DNA of 64,000 bases from Anaerobacillus alkalilacustris (GCF_001866005.1 NZ_MLQR01000031.1:186001-250000); one strand, 5' to 3'; counted from the first letter of the stretch, positions 43,000 to 52,723 are shown. Program-made: numbers and translations. The notes: generated by a model from the letters alone, not told the origin.

Positions 43000-44850
43000 T
43001 TGGAAATATTGATAGAAAGTTTCAAAGAAATTGTAGATGAGAATAAAGATATCCTAAATGAAAATGCCAATGTAGATGGACGTTCTCCTTTAGGTAAAAT
43101 GAATAAATTTGCTTCTGAAAGTGGAAAGTGGTTTACCGATCATTTCCTTTTATCTGAGGATGTTAGAAAATTCATCGACGATAATATATTGTACATACAC
43201 GATAAAGATTTCTATCCTACAGGAACGACCACTTGCTGCCAAATACCATTAGATAAATTATTAGCAAGAGGGTTTAACACTGGTCACGGTTCAATACGGC
43301 CACCAAAATCGATTCAAACCGCAATGGCCCTAGCATCAATCATTTTTCAGTCTAATCAAAATACTCAACACGGTGGGCAATCATATCAAAAATTTGATTA
43401 TGATTTGGCTCCGTATATTCGGTTAACTTACGAAAGCAATCAGGCTTCCATACAGAAGCTAGTTAATGGGAAACTTACATATGAAGAGGTTGATAGAATA
43501 GCTTGGGAAGATACTAGACGTCAAACATATCAAGCATGTGAGGCCTTTATTCATAACGCAAACAGCATGCATTCGCGAGGTGGTGGTCAAGTCCCTTTCG
43601 TCTCTATCAATTATGGTACAGACACTTCTCCTGAGGGTCGCTTACTAGTTGAGGAATTATTAAAAGCTACAAAATCAGGACTAGGTAACGGTGAAACACC
43701 TATTTTTCCAATTCAAATTTTTAAAGTAAAAGAGGGAATTAACTTTAATGAGGGTGATCCAAACTATGATTTGTTCCAACTCGCGTTAGAAACTACAAGT
43801 GAACGATTATTTCCTAATTTTTCTTTCCTTGATGCTCCTTTTAATCAACAATATGATGACGGTACACCCGAAAGCGAAGTTGCTTACATGGGTTGTAGAA
43901 CAAGGGTAATGGGTAATATTCACGGAAAAGAAACATCTGTAGGTCGCGGTAATCTCTCATTTAGTTCCATTAACTTAGTTAAACTTGGATTAAATGCGAA
44001 AAAGAACATCAGCAAGTTCTATGAATTATTACATCAAGCTGTAGACATCACTATTAAACAACTTCTTGAACGGTTTCAATTTCAATGCACGAAAACGGCC
44101 GGCGAATTTTCTTTCTTATATTCACAAGGGGTATGGCGAGACGGAGAAAAGCTTAATCCAAATGATAGTGTCAGTGAAGTACTAAAACAAGGTACGTTAA
44201 GTATCGGCTTTATCGGACTAGCTGAAACTCTAGTTGCACTTACTGGCAAGCACCATGGAGAGTGTGAGGAAACTTTGGATTTAGGCTACAACATTATTAG
44301 ATGTTTAAAAGAACGCGCAGAACAAGCGACAATAGATCATCAGCTTAACTTTAGTGTAATTGCAACGCCTGCCGAAGGTCTTTCAGGTAAATTCACAAAA
44401 ATAGACCGCGATCAATTCGGAAATATTGAAGGGATTACTGATAAGGATTATTACACAAATTCGTTTCACATTCCTGTTGAGTACAACATATCAATATTTG
44501 AAAAAATACGTAGAGAAGCTCCTTTTCATAAGTTGTGTCTTGCAGGACATATCACGTACATTGAATTGGACGGCAATGCACGAACAAACATAAAGGCTCT
44601 AGAAAAAATCGTGAGAGCTATGAAAGAAAAGCATATTGGGTACGGATCTATCAACCATCCTGTTGATCGTTGTATTACATGTGATTACAACGGAATTATT
44701 GGTAATACATGCCCTAATTGCGGTGAAACTGAAGAGCTAAACTTCGAAAGGATACGCCGCATAACTGGTTATTTAGTAGGTGACTTGAAACGTTGGAATA
44801 ACGCAAAATTACAAGAAGAAGGTAAGCGTGTTAAGCATAGAAATTCTTAA
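43000..44850 (+). CDS. nrdD: Anaerobic ribonucleoside-triphosphate reductase (class III)
   Basis: Makes deoxynucleoside triphosphates without oxygen using a glycyl radical. 616 residues from the TTG at 43000; this start has AAGGGG nine bases upstream and lies after the leader terminator, whereas the frame back to 42877 is inside the riboswitch leader. Key features: TTTCCQIPLDKLLARGFNTG near residue 85, HSRGGGQVPFVSINYG, the Cys-rich zinc site CITCDYNG...CPNCG near the C-terminus, and the radical loop RRITGYLVGDLKRWNNAK (Gly of TGY). Activated by NrdG, encoded 18 nt downstream. Controlled by NrdR boxes and a B12 riboswitch. Confidence 0.95.
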   Translation: MEILIESFKEIVDENKDILNENANVDGRSPLGKMNKFASESGKWFTDHFLLSEDVRKFIDDNILYIHDKDFYPTGTTTCCQIPLDKLLARGFNTGHGSIRPPKSIQTAMALASIIFQSNQNTQHGGQSYQKFDYDLAPYIRLTYESNQASIQKLVNGKLTYEEVDRIAWEDTRRQTYQACEAFIHNANSMHSRGGGQVPFVSINYGTDTSPEGRLLVEELLKATKSGLGNGETPIFPIQIFKVKEGINFNEGDPNYDLFQLALETTSERLFPNFSFLDAPFNQQYDDGTPESEVAYMGCRTRVMGNIHGKETSVGRGNLSFSSINLVKLGLNAKKNISKFYELLHQAVDITIKQLLERFQFQCTKTAGEFSFLYSQGVWRDGEKLNPNDSVSEVLKQGTLSIGFIGLAETLVALTGKHHGECEETLDLGYNIIRCLKERAEQATIDHQLNFSVIATPAEGLSGKFTKIDRDQFGNIEGITDKDYYTNSFHIPVEYNISIFEKIRREAPFHKLCLAGHITYIELDGNARTNIKALEKIVRAMKEKHIGYGSINHPVDRCITCDYNGIIGNTCPNCGETEELNFERIRRITGYLVGDLKRWNNAKLQEEGKRVKHRNS

Positions 44851-44868
44851 CAGGAAGGATTGAAAACA

Positions 44869-45369
44869 TTGAAAGTCCTTGGAATCAAAGAAGATTCAAT
44901 TGTTGATGGAGAAGGATTACGGACAGTCATTTACTTTGCGGGTTGCTCTCATCAATGTCCGGGTTGTCATAATCCACAAAGTTGGCAATTACATGCCGGA
45001 ACTGATTATACTCTGGATGAACTTTTGCAAAGCGTATGTGTAAATCCTCTGAACGATATTACTTTTTCTGGAGGAGATCCATTTTTCCAAGCTAAAAACA
45101 TTGTTCCATTAGCAAAAGCTTTGAAGCAAGCTGGAAAAAATATTTGGGCATACACTGGCTATACAATCGAGGAGCTATTACAACGAGGAAATCAACATGA
45201 ACTCGAACTGCTTGAATATGTTGACGTGTTAGTAGATGGTCGCTTCATTGAAAAAGAAAAAGACCTTTCCCTAACCTATCGCGGAAGTCGTAACCAACGT
45301 ATTATCTATTTAAGAACTTTATTTTATTCAAAAAATCCAAAGGAAAATCCAGTAATATCAGTCTTATAG
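44869..45369 (+). CDS. nrdG: Anaerobic ribonucleotide reductase activating protein NrdG
   Basis: Radical-SAM enzyme that generates the glycyl radical on NrdD. The cluster motif is GCSHQCPGCHNPQSW (C-x3-C-x2-C), followed by the SAM-binding ITFSGGDPFFQ. 166 residues from TTG 44869, which has correct spacing from AGGAAGG; the TTG three codons earlier is too close. Follows nrdD with 18 nt gap. Confidence 0.93.
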   Translation: MKVLGIKEDSIVDGEGLRTVIYFAGCSHQCPGCHNPQSWQLHAGTDYTLDELLQSVCVNPLNDITFSGGDPFFQAKNIVPLAKALKQAGKNIWAYTGYTIEELLQRGNQHELELLEYVDVLVDGRFIEKEKDLSLTYRGSRNQRIIYLRTLFYSKNPKENPVISVL

Positions 45370-45628
45370 ATTAAGGGCCACCCTTTGTTTATGCAGAAGC
45401 AATGTTTTATACGGCGAGTAATCGCAAGGGGAAATGGTAGCTATTCACTAGGTCGAATTTATCCTTAAAAAGGACTGTCACATTTAGTAACGGGTTCAGC
45501 TTTTGGAGAGAAAATAACATATAGCAATAGAAATAGCGTACCAATTCGCAATGTGGTACGCTATTTTCTGGCAACATAGTAAGCTAACGAAAGCAATAAT
45601 AGAACAAGAAATTATTGGGGTGTTTAAA

Positions 45629-45931
45629 TTGAATATTGCTATTTATATGACTTTATTATTTTCTTTAATTTTATCTACCATCACCTCTATTTGGATATAT
45701 AAAAAGAAAACAAATAAGTGGTTAGGAGTGTTAATAGGTTTATGTATCAATACACTTCTATTATTAGGAGCAACAATTAGTTTTCACAAAATTTTCAATG
45801 TGAACGAAGTAGATGGATTATTTGCAAGTTTAGGCATACTTATATTCGCATTTTTCGTTCCTATATTTACTTGTATTAACTTTTACATTCTTGAATTATT
45901 GAGATACAAAATATATGGTATAAATGACTGA
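45629..45931 (+). CDS. Small three-helix membrane protein, hypothetical
   Basis: About 100 residues from TTG 45629 (GGGGTG upstream). Hydrophobic helices at ~3-22, ~31-50 and ~62-88, with KKKTNKW after the first. The frame extends to 45551 without a ribosome site. The 259 bp upstream contain a decayed stretch of repeat A (ACGGCGAGTAATCGCA near 45412). Family not recognised. Confidence 0.6.
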   Translation: MNIAIYMTLLFSLILSTITSIWIYKKKTNKWLGVLIGLCINTLLLLGATISFHKIFNVNEVDGLFASLGILIFAFFVPIFTCINFYILELLRYKIYGIND

Positions 45932-45984
45932 CATTTGTTGTTCAAATAAGGATGTTAGTGCAATAAGCGGTGTTGATTATATTA

Positions 45985-46172
45985 ACTCTATCGGACAAGA
46001 GAGCCGTTATTTGTGAACAAAGGAGTGTTTTAAAAGGGTTAACGGACATCAGGTTCGTTATTTACTTAATTTAGCTCCAAATATTGCAGATTTTCATGAA
46101 ATAGCGTACTTCATGTCCGATAGCTCGAATTATTTGATCAATTCGGTGAAATAAGGTATCCTATGTCCGTTA
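45985..46172 (+). repeat. Repeat family C, copy 2
   Basis: Close match to 22255-22475 in the same orientation: GGACAAGAGAGCCGTTATTT then GTGAACAAAGGAGTG, a central GGACATCAGGTTCGTTATTT / AATAGCGTACTTCATGTCCG pairing and TATGTCCGTTAGG end. It supplies the final bases of the reverse-strand protease gene. Confidence 0.75.
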
Positions 46173-47030
46173 GGGTCTGACACTTTTGAAACGGTTAGAA
46201 ACAAATACAAAAATGTTTATAAATATTACAGTTATCAAACTAATCCAAAGGAAAATTTCCACACTTGTCACTCCATAATTTTTTTTCAAATCCAATACAT
46301 TTTCAACTAGTTGAAATGTATTGGCAGAAATAATTTGTAGGCAAATTAGCCCCATAACAAACATCCACGACAAAAAGTAAATAGGATTAGTTACTTTCTC
46401 AATTTTCCCCTTGGCAACACCAATTTTCAAAAAAAGATGTTCAACTGTTGTCATGACAATCCTCCCCCCATCAAGGATAGGGATTGGTAAGCTATTTAAC
46501 AAAATAAGTGTAATATTAATAGCAGCTAACATCATCCAAAATTCCATATTATGACCTAAATCGTAAACCATTTGAACTTGAGATTCAACGCTTCCTTGGC
46601 TACCAAATAACAGGTCAATTTGTAGAGACTTGAACAGTTCTCCTAAATGAGTGACTATGTAAATTAACCCATCCATAGCTACTACTAACCCATTAATAAA
46701 ACTCCTACCTTGACTTATACTTGTTAAACCAATACTGACAAAATATAAGACAAGGTTCATAAAAATACCAGCAGAAAAGAAAATAATTTTTTGAATGTAA
46801 TTATATTTACTAAAATCCTTCTCATTCGGTTGCACAAAACCACCTAATGGTAAAATACGTATTGAAAGTACACTACCATTTATTTTTTTACGAAGAAGTG
46901 TAGGACCAAAACCAAGAGAAATCTCCTCAACCCTACCACCAAAAAGACGAAATGAAGCATAATGGCCTAATTCATGAACAATCACTGACAATAAAAGTGC
47001 TATAAAAAACATCATGAGCGTACTATCCAT
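46170..47030 (-). CDS. Site-2 protease family (M50) membrane metalloprotease
   Basis: 286 residues with five or six helices. Zinc motif VHELGHYASF (HExxH) in the first helix, then GGRVEEISLGFGPTL and RILPLGGFVQP, and the second metal motif NSLPIPILDGGRIV (LDG). These are RseP/SpoIVFB-type intramembrane proteases; there is no clear PDZ domain, so this one is nearer the simple form. Cleavage target unknown. The stop codon is formed by the edge of repeat C copy 2, so the original C-terminus may have been altered. ATG behind GGGGAAAAG. Confidence 0.88.
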   Translation of the reverse strand: MDSTLMMFFIALLLSVIVHELGHYASFRLFGGRVEEISLGFGPTLLRKKINGSVLSIRILPLGGFVQPNEKDFSKYNYIQKIIFFSAGIFMNLVLYFVSIGLTSISQGRSFINGLVVAMDGLIYIVTHLGELFKSLQIDLLFGSQGSVESQVQMVYDLGHNMEFWMMLAAINITLILLNSLPIPILDGGRIVMTTVEHLFLKIGVAKGKIEKVTNPIYFLSWMFVMGLICLQIISANTFQLVENVLDLKKNYGVTSVEIFLWISLITVIFINIFVFVSNRFKSVRP

Positions 47031-47227
47031 CTTTTCCCCTCCAAAAATTATTTTTACATTTTATGCAAAGCTTGGCCAAAAAATACCTTTATCTACCTCT
47101 TCGTGATTATGTGTAGAGCTTACTATCATTTAAAATCGAAAATAACTAATCAAAATAATCCCTTAACACTTTAGGTTTGTATGCATACATTAAATTGTAT
47201 CCAACTTTCAAAAGGAGGTTTTTTTTA

Positions 47228-47329
47228 ATGACAGGTTGTACAACACCAACAACAGGTTATATAGGTGGTTTTACACTAATTCTTGTATTATTTATCTTAC
47301 TTGTAATTATCGGTACTGCTTGGCTGTAA
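47228..47329 (+). CDS. yjcZ: YjcZ-type tiny membrane protein (sporulation), second copy
   Basis: 33 residues: MTGCTTPTTGYIGG head, then FTLILVLFILLVIIGTAWL, whose helix is identical over 17 residues to the copy at 10564. ATG behind AAAAGGAGG. Strong terminator downstream. Same family reasoning as for the first copy; the near identity of helix against divergent heads suggests selection on the membrane segment. Confidence 0.88.
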   Translation: MTGCTTPTTGYIGGFTLILVLFILLVIIGTAWL

Positions 47330-47341
47330 GAGAAATAAGTA

Positions 47342-47376
47342 ATGGGCGTCAACCGTAATGACGCCCGTTTTGTTTT
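47342..47376 (+). terminator. Terminator after yjcZ copy 2
   Basis: GGGCGTCA-ACCGTAA-TGACGCCC with GTTTTGTTTT. Confidence 0.85.
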
Positions 47377-47442
47377 GTATACATTTAACTGTTGAGTTAT
47401 AACTATATAATGAAACACAATAAACTACATAATATTTACACA

Positions 47443-47475
47443 GAAGAGGCTGCCAAAGACAGCCTCTTTCTTGAA
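47443..47475. terminator. Terminator
   Basis: AGAGGCTGCC-AAA-GACAGCCTCTTTC hairpin at the 3' end of the reverse-strand gene at 47483. Confidence 0.75.
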
Positions 47476-47482
47476 AGGACTT

Positions 47483-47746
47483 TTACCAGAAGAATGCGGC
47501 TCCTAAAGCAAAACCGCCTACTGCTGCTAGAGCAACTGGAACAAAATAAGGGTTTCTACCATATCTATAACCGCCATAGCCACCACCGTAGCCATATCCA
47601 AAACCTCTTGGTCCCCTAACCATTGGATCTAGCCAAACATATTCTCTATCTACTTCTACAATTCTTCCACAGTGCACTTTTCCAGTTTTTTCATAAATGT
47701 GAACAACTTTCCCCTTATGCTGACAACAAAGTTGGTAATAACTCAT
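47483..47746 (-). CDS. Gly/Tyr-rich small protein with C-terminal membrane helix
   Basis: 87 residues in three parts: a ~45-residue head with CCQHKGKVVHIYEKTGKVHC and RIVEVDREYVWLDP, which looks like a small beta-barrel; a Gly/Tyr/Arg-rich linker (GYGYGGGYGGYRYGRN); and a hydrophobic end VALAAVGGFALGAAFFW. Similar composition is common in spore coat-associated proteins, so a spore surface role is possible. ATG behind AGGAGG. Family not recognised. Confidence 0.75.
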   Translation of the reverse strand: MSYYQLCCQHKGKVVHIYEKTGKVHCGRIVEVDREYVWLDPMVRGPRGFGYGYGGGYGGYRYGRNPYFVPVALAAVGGFALGAAFFW

Positions 47747-47963
47747 AATAACCTCCTTTTCCTATTCTTTAATTATCTTATTTACTGCTTCACTTTTTGA
47801 TTGTACATATTCTAACTTTATTATAAAAAAGGCTATAAACTTGGATAGTTTCACTATTTTTATATAAATTTGATTTTCATAGTTAATAAACCGTTCCTTT
47901 TTACTTCTATATTCATAGATTAGAATAGTAATGTTAAATAGTTATTGAAAGGAGATAGAATAA

Positions 47964-48341
47964 GTGTTTCCACAAAGAAGTCACATGTATCAACAGCCAC
48001 CTCATAGATATCATTATTCTTACTATCAACAACACCCATATGGCTATCAGGAAGGTCCACGACCAAAAGGACTGTTTGGGAAACGGAGACAATTAGGTAC
48101 TCCTATTGAACACCAGCAGATGCCGCCCCCTCACTTTTATCACCAACCAAATTTACATCAATATTATTCACAGCAACTTATGGTACCTCAGTCTTCATTC
48201 CAACAGCCAAAAAAGGGTATATTCCATAATCATGAAGGTAAACTCGATTTCCAAAAGATTGGAAATGGAGTTCAAACAGCAATGGGTTTCGTAAACCAAG
48301 TAAGTCCAGTCATGAAGATGTTTGGCGGACTATTTAAATAA
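47964..48341 (+). CDS. Pro/Gln/His/Tyr-rich protein, YppG/YqfQ-like
   Basis: 125 residues. The N-terminal ~90 residues are low complexity, rich in His, Gln, Tyr and Pro (HMYQQPPHRYHYSYYQQHPY); the C-terminal ~40 residues are ordered, KLDFQKIGNGVQTAMGFVNQ followed by VSPVMKMFGGLFK, as in YppG/YqfQ (VrrA) proteins that associate with spores. GTG start behind AAAGGAGAT. Annotated by composition and C-terminal pattern; moderately sure. Confidence 0.72.
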   Translation: MFPQRSHMYQQPPHRYHYSYYQQHPYGYQEGPRPKGLFGKRRQLGTPIEHQQMPPPHFYHQPNLHQYYSQQLMVPQSSFQQPKKGIFHNHEGKLDFQKIGNGVQTAMGFVNQVSPVMKMFGGLFK

Positions 48342-48369
48342 AAGCTTTCCTTTTAGAGTACAGTGAATT

Positions 48370-48416
48370 AGGGCAGTTGCTAGAAGTCACGCTTCTAAAC
48401 AACTGCCCTTATCTTT
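48370..48416 (+). terminator. Terminator after the YppG-like gene
   Basis: AGGGCAGTTG-CTAGAAG...CTTCTAAA-CAACTGCCCT stem with TATCTTT. Confidence 0.8.
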
Positions 48417-48477
48417 GATAGAATAACAGAATTTACCATTTAGAACAAAGTATACACAAATTTATACTAAAGATTAA

Positions 48478-48594
48478 TTATTTCATAAACTGTCGATTCC
48501 AATAATACACTTTCGGTAGACGACGACATGTAATATATTCATGGAAAAGCGTTAAGCCTACAAAACTTACCATTTGCCAATCAATACCCTTCAT
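48478..48594 (-). CDS. Very small basic/aromatic protein, hypothetical
   Basis: 38 residues from ATG 48594 with AGGTGAGG six bases upstream. The sequence starts MKGIDWQMVSFVGLTLFHEY and continues basic with CRRLPKVYYWNRQ. No family recognised. The good ribosome site, plausible start and independent position support coding. Its product may be a membrane-peripheral microprotein. Confidence 0.5.
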   Translation of the reverse strand: MKGIDWQMVSFVGLTLFHEYITCRRLPKVYYWNRQFMK

Positions 48595-48729
48595 CAATGC
48601 CTCACCTCAAGTTTTTATATTTTATAATGTATATGGCTGATGAACGTTGTCTTATTACTAATCTATGGTACAAATCAAAAAATGACACCAGAGTTTGAAA
48701 TTCCACTTAAAATAGACACATTAAGTAAC

Positions 48730-48775
48730 CGAAAAAGAGCGTTTGTCCACATGTATGGAAAAACACTCTTTTTGT
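48730..48775. terminator. Terminator of the cys operon
   Basis: AAAAAGAGCGTTT...AAACACTCTTTTT hairpin about 65 nt past the cysC stop. Confidence 0.75.
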
Positions 48776-48840
48776 CTAACAATAATGAAAGGCACACTAA
48801 TGAAATTTATTAATAATTAACCAATTAAGTTTCTACTTCA

Positions 48841-49434
48841 CTAGATAATTTCTTTTGTTTCTAGATATTGAATAACTTTTGCTACGCTTTCTTCAATTGA
48901 AAGATTATCGGTTTCAATTGTTAACTCTGGATTTTCTGGTTGTTCATACGGAGAACTTATTCCTGTAAAATTAGGAATAATACCTGCACGAGCTTTTTCA
49001 TAAAGTCCTTTTGGATCGCGGCTCTCACATGTTTCAAGTGATGCATTTACAAAGATTTCGATAAATTCCCCTTCTTCTACTAGTGCTCTTACTTGATCAC
49101 GGTCTTCACGAAAAGGCGAGATAAACGCTGTTAATGTAATAACACCCGCATCTACAAACAATTTTGAAACTTCTCCAATTCTGCGAATATTTTCTTTTCG
49201 GTCTTCTTCAGTAAAACCAAGTCCTTTATTTAATCCATGTCGAACGTTGTCACCATCAAGTACATAAGAATGTACGTTACGTTGAATTAATGCTGCTTCT
49301 ACTGCATTGGCTAATGTAGATTTTCCTGAACCTGACAAACCAGTAAACCATAAGATACAACTCTTATGACCTTTCTTTTCTTGACGTTCACTCTTTGAAA
49401 TTGTCGTTTCGTGCCAGACGATATTGCTTGACAT
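48841..49434 (-). CDS. cysC: Adenylyl-sulfate (APS) kinase CysC
   Basis: Phosphorylates APS to PAPS in sulfate assimilation. 197 residues from ATG 49434. P-loop [35 protein letters not shown], and the substrate region [13 protein letters not shown] are all standard. The longer frame to 49560 overlaps cysP and lacks a ribosome site. Last gene of cysH-sat-cysP-cysC. Confidence 0.95.
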   Translation of the reverse strand: MSSNIVWHETTISKSERQEKKGHKSCILWFTGLSGSGKSTLANAVEAALIQRNVHSYVLDGDNVRHGLNKGLGFTEEDRKENIRRIGEVSKLFVDAGVITLTAFISPFREDRDQVRALVEEGEFIEIFVNASLETCESRDPKGLYEKARAGIIPNFTGISSPYEQPENPELTIETDNLSIEESVAKVIQYLETKEII

Positions 49435-49456
49435 AGTAACCCCCACTTTTTTAAAT

Positions 49457-50536
49457 TTAAATTCCGCCACCTTGATCGTGAATAGCGCTTCTTTCTCTTC
49501 TCGCTGCTTGAGCCAGTTGGACCGATCCAATCGTCGCAATAAACACACTAATAATAACAAAGCTTGTGTAAAAATCTGCTTTTAAAAAGAGTGTAATTAA
49601 ACCGTAACAAATTACTAGAGAAAAAACAGGCGAAACTACCCAGACCATTGCGATTTTTTTTATAATATCTTTTTGCATTACCTTAAAACCATTATTTACT
49701 GTTCCAATTCCAATAATTGCTGAGGTCGTTACTTGTGTTAATGGGACAGGTAATCCAAAGATGGAAGCAATAATAACTAATGACCCACCGGTAATAGAAA
49801 CGGCACTTCCTTGTAATAATGAAAGTCTAGTAATCTTCTTACCATTTGTCTCAAGTACTTTCCCACCAAGAATTACTGCACCTAATGAAACGAACAAGCC
49901 TCCAACAATAACAGCTGTACTTACTTCAATCAATCCTGCACCTACTAAGGGACCAACCGCATTTGCTACATTATTCATTCCGGCAGCATAGGCTTCAAAA
50001 CCACCTGAAATAACTAATAAAAATACGAGCCATTTATGCCATTTCCCTTTGTTCTTTAATGCCGGAAACTTCCTTTCTAAAAAACGAATAAGGTGACCAG
50101 CAGCAATAGCTAAAACAAACGCTACAATTGGTACAATTACCCAAAAAGAAACAATAACGATGAGACGGTCGAAATATACTGCTTGAAAGGCCATACCTGC
50201 TCCGACGAGTGAACCTACTACAACTTCACTAGTTGAGAGTGGGATACCTAATAAATTAGCGATAAATAGCGTTAAACACGCAGCAGCTAATATGATGATT
50301 GTAATTTCAACATTTACAATGTCAGAGGGAATAATCCCCCCTCCAATTGTTTTAACAACCTCTCCACCTGCTAATGCTCCTAAAAAAGCAAAAACTGCTA
50401 CAATAAGCATCGCTGTTCTTTTCGTTTTAACTGCACCGCTTCCATATGCAGGGCCCATTGCTGCAGCCGTTCCACTAGCACCAATATTCATCGCAAAAAA
50501 GAAGGCAATAATAAAAGCTACGATGATTAATACCAT
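49457..50536 (-). CDS. cysP: Sulfate permease CysP (Pit family)
   Basis: 359 residues, ten to eleven membrane helices. It belongs to the inorganic phosphate transporter (Pit) family by [19 protein letters not shown] near the start and the inverted repeat copy [17 protein letters not shown]. Position between sat and cysC identifies it as the sulfate permease CysP, as in the B. subtilis cysH operon, rather than a phosphate carrier. ATG behind AAAGGAAGAGGAAG. Confidence 0.9.
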   Translation of the reverse strand: MVLIIVAFIIAFFFAMNIGASGTAAAMGPAYGSGAVKTKRTAMLIVAVFAFLGALAGGEVVKTIGGGIIPSDIVNVEITIIILAAACLTLFIANLLGIPLSTSEVVVGSLVGAGMAFQAVYFDRLIVIVSFWVIVPIVAFVLAIAAGHLIRFLERKFPALKNKGKWHKWLVFLLVISGGFEAYAAGMNNVANAVGPLVGAGLIEVSTAVIVGGLFVSLGAVILGGKVLETNGKKITRLSLLQGSAVSITGGSLVIIASIFGLPVPLTQVTTSAIIGIGTVNNGFKVMQKDIIKKIAMVWVVSPVFSLVICYGLITLFLKADFYTSFVIISVFIATIGSVQLAQAARRERSAIHDQGGGI

Positions 50537-50623
50537 CTTCCTCTTCCTTTCCTACTATCGGAAATTGTAACGTGTTTTGGCAATTGATAAACGGTAAACT
50601 TCTTTGTCAGCTGGCTACAATTG

Positions 50624-50665
50624 TCAGTCACCTAAGTGAATACCATTTATACTTAGGTGACTGTC
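50624..50665. other. Stable hairpin between sat and cysP
   Basis: GTCACCTAAGT...ACTTAGGTGAC, an 11-base perfect stem. On the operon strand it is not followed by a T run, so it is more likely an RNA-processing or stability element than a terminator; on the plus strand it is followed by TGTCTTATTTT. Confidence 0.5.
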
Positions 50666-50707
50666 TTATTTTCCCAATCAAACTTCTTCCACTACATTGC
50701 CCGTAAA

Positions 50708-51862
50708 CTATTTTGTTAGCTGTGCTACTTTTCCGGCTAGACCATTAATCAATACTTCAACAACTTCTTTTCTACTAAATTCTGGAGGTGGAACCTCCCC
50801 ATTACTAAGCATTTGACGTACTTTTGTACCAGATAAGATAACTCGATCTTCCTTACCATGTGGGCACGTCTTTGTACTTGCCATGTTCCCACACTTTTTG
50901 CAATAAAAACTATGTTCAAAGAATAGTGGTGTAATACCTAGCTCTTTTTCAGTGAAATTACTGAAAATTAATTGAGCATCATACGTACCGTAGTAGTCAC
51001 CAACACCAGCATGGTCACGCCCTACAATAAAATGAGTACATCCATAGTTTTTACGAACCATTGCATGGAAGATCGCTTCCCTTGGTCCTGCATAACGCAT
51101 CGCCGCCGGGAAAACCGCTAAGAAAACTCGGTTTTGTGGGTAATAATTTTCTAGTAATACTTGATAACTTTCCATTCTTACATCGGCAGGAATATCATCT
51201 GACTTCGTTTCGCCAACTAGCGGATTTAAAAATAATCCATCTACAATTTCTAATGCAGATTTTTGAATATATTCGTGAGCGCGGTGAACTGGATTACGAG
51301 TTTGGAAACCTACAACTGTATTCCATCCTAAACTAGTAAACTTTTCTCTCGTCTCAACTGGATCAAGATAAAACTCTTGAAATCTATCTGCTTCAATCTT
51401 TTTCACTAGAGTAATAGGTCCTGCAATATACACATCCGGACGAGCAAAAAGTTTTGCTACACCAGGATGAGCAGGGTCTGTCGTCTTGTATACGTTCGCT
51501 GCTTCTTCTGATTTGTTTGGTACATAAACTTCTTCAAGCTCTAGTACACCATAAACTGTTCCGTTGACTGTAAGTTTTACTTCTTTGCCAATTGTTAGTT
51601 GTTCTGCTTTTTCTTTTGTTACAGGGAGGGTAATTGGAATGCTCCAAACCGTACCATCCGCTAAACGCATTTCATTAACGACTCTCTCATAATCTGCTTT
51701 TCCTAAAAATCCAGTAAGTGGACTAAATGCACCATTAGCAATTAACTTTAAATCTGATAAGGCAAAATCATCTAACTCTACCTCAGCTTTTATATGTGAA
51801 AATTCATATTGACTATTAAAACGATTTACTAAAGAACCACCGTGTGGAATACTTAAACTCAT
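50708..51862 (-). CDS. sat: Sulfate adenylyltransferase (ATP sulfurylase)
   Basis: Forms APS from sulfate and ATP. 384 residues, the length of the monofunctional Sat. Active-site [31 protein letters not shown] and a zinc-ribbon [16 protein letters not shown] near the C-terminus, then [15 protein letters not shown]. No kinase domain is fused, in keeping with the separate cysC. ATG behind AGGAGG; 31 nt after cysH. Confidence 0.95.
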   Translation of the reverse strand: MSLSIPHGGSLVNRFNSQYEFSHIKAEVELDDFALSDLKLIANGAFSPLTGFLGKADYERVVNEMRLADGTVWSIPITLPVTKEKAEQLTIGKEVKLTVNGTVYGVLELEEVYVPNKSEEAANVYKTTDPAHPGVAKLFARPDVYIAGPITLVKKIEADRFQEFYLDPVETREKFTSLGWNTVVGFQTRNPVHRAHEYIQKSALEIVDGLFLNPLVGETKSDDIPADVRMESYQVLLENYYPQNRVFLAVFPAAMRYAGPREAIFHAMVRKNYGCTHFIVGRDHAGVGDYYGTYDAQLIFSNFTEKELGITPLFFEHSFYCKKCGNMASTKTCPHGKEDRVILSGTKVRQMLSNGEVPPPEFSRKEVVEVLINGLAGKVAQLTK

Positions 51863-51893
51863 TATTAACTCCTCCTAAAAAATATTAGTTACT

Positions 51894-52604
51894 TTATTGA
51901 TGAAGCCCACATTCTACCTTACCTGAATTAGCCCAGCGACCCGCACGTGTATCTCTCCCATCGGCTACTGGGAGCGTACAGTTTGCACAGCCAATACTCG
52001 GATAATTTTGATCATGAAGCTCATTATATGGAAGTTGATGTAATTTAATATACATCCAAATCTCATCCCAAGACCAATGAATGAGCGGACATACTTTTAT
52101 AGATTGAAAACGATTATCGCGGTTTACGAATTGGACATGTGCTCTAGTTTCAGACTGCTCTCTCCTCAATCCCGATATCCATGCTTGGTATTTAGATAAT
52201 TCCTCTTCTAAAGGCTTTAACTTTCTAATTTTACAGCATTGATCAGGACTCGATTTCCAAAGTTCATTTCCATATTGCTCATTTTGTTCTGCTACTGTAA
52301 GCTCAGGCTTCTTTAATTCAATGTTTAATGTTGGATATTTTGCTTTTACTTTTTCAATAAGTGCGTATGTTTCTTCAAAATGTAACTCAGTATCTAAGAA
52401 TACGATGGTAGCATTTTTATTTACTTTACTAATTAAATCAATAAGTACAATTCCCTCTGCACCAAAGCTACATGCATAAACAATATCTTCACCAAAGTGA
52501 CTATATGCCCATTTTAAAATATCGATAGCATCCTTTTTGGCAAGTTGTTCATTTATATTTTTCAACTCATCATCTGTCACTGTTTTGTAGGACAGTTTCG
52601 CCAT
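51894..52604 (-). CDS. cysH: Phosphoadenylyl-/adenylyl-sulfate reductase CysH
   Basis: Reduces activated sulfate (PAPS or APS) to sulfite with thioredoxin. 236 residues. The Cys pairs for a 4Fe-4S cluster, PDQCCKIRKLKPL and SIGCANCTLPV, mark the APS-capable cluster-containing type found in bacilli, and the C-terminal CGLH holds the catalytic Cys. SGLRREQSETRA is the substrate loop. ATG behind GGGGGAAG. First gene of the operon, with a ~245-nt leader containing a terminator. Confidence 0.94.
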   Translation of the reverse strand: MAKLSYKTVTDDELKNINEQLAKKDAIDILKWAYSHFGEDIVYACSFGAEGIVLIDLISKVNKNATIVFLDTELHFEETYALIEKVKAKYPTLNIELKKPELTVAEQNEQYGNELWKSSPDQCCKIRKLKPLEEELSKYQAWISGLRREQSETRAHVQFVNRDNRFQSIKVCPLIHWSWDEIWMYIKLHQLPYNELHDQNYPSIGCANCTLPVADGRDTRAGRWANSGKVECGLHQ

Positions 52605-52723
52605 AGAGCTTCCCCCTCACGTTCAAATTTTTACTGTTCCTAAATTTTTAACGTACTTTCATTCATTAGTGGTATTTGATTGATAACTGTTTCTACGTAG
52701 ACCTAATTACTTGTTATTACTTT

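Noticed and set aside
49457-50536. Inorganic phosphate transporter
   Set aside because: Family is Pit, but position between sat and cysC indicates sulfate, as for CysP.
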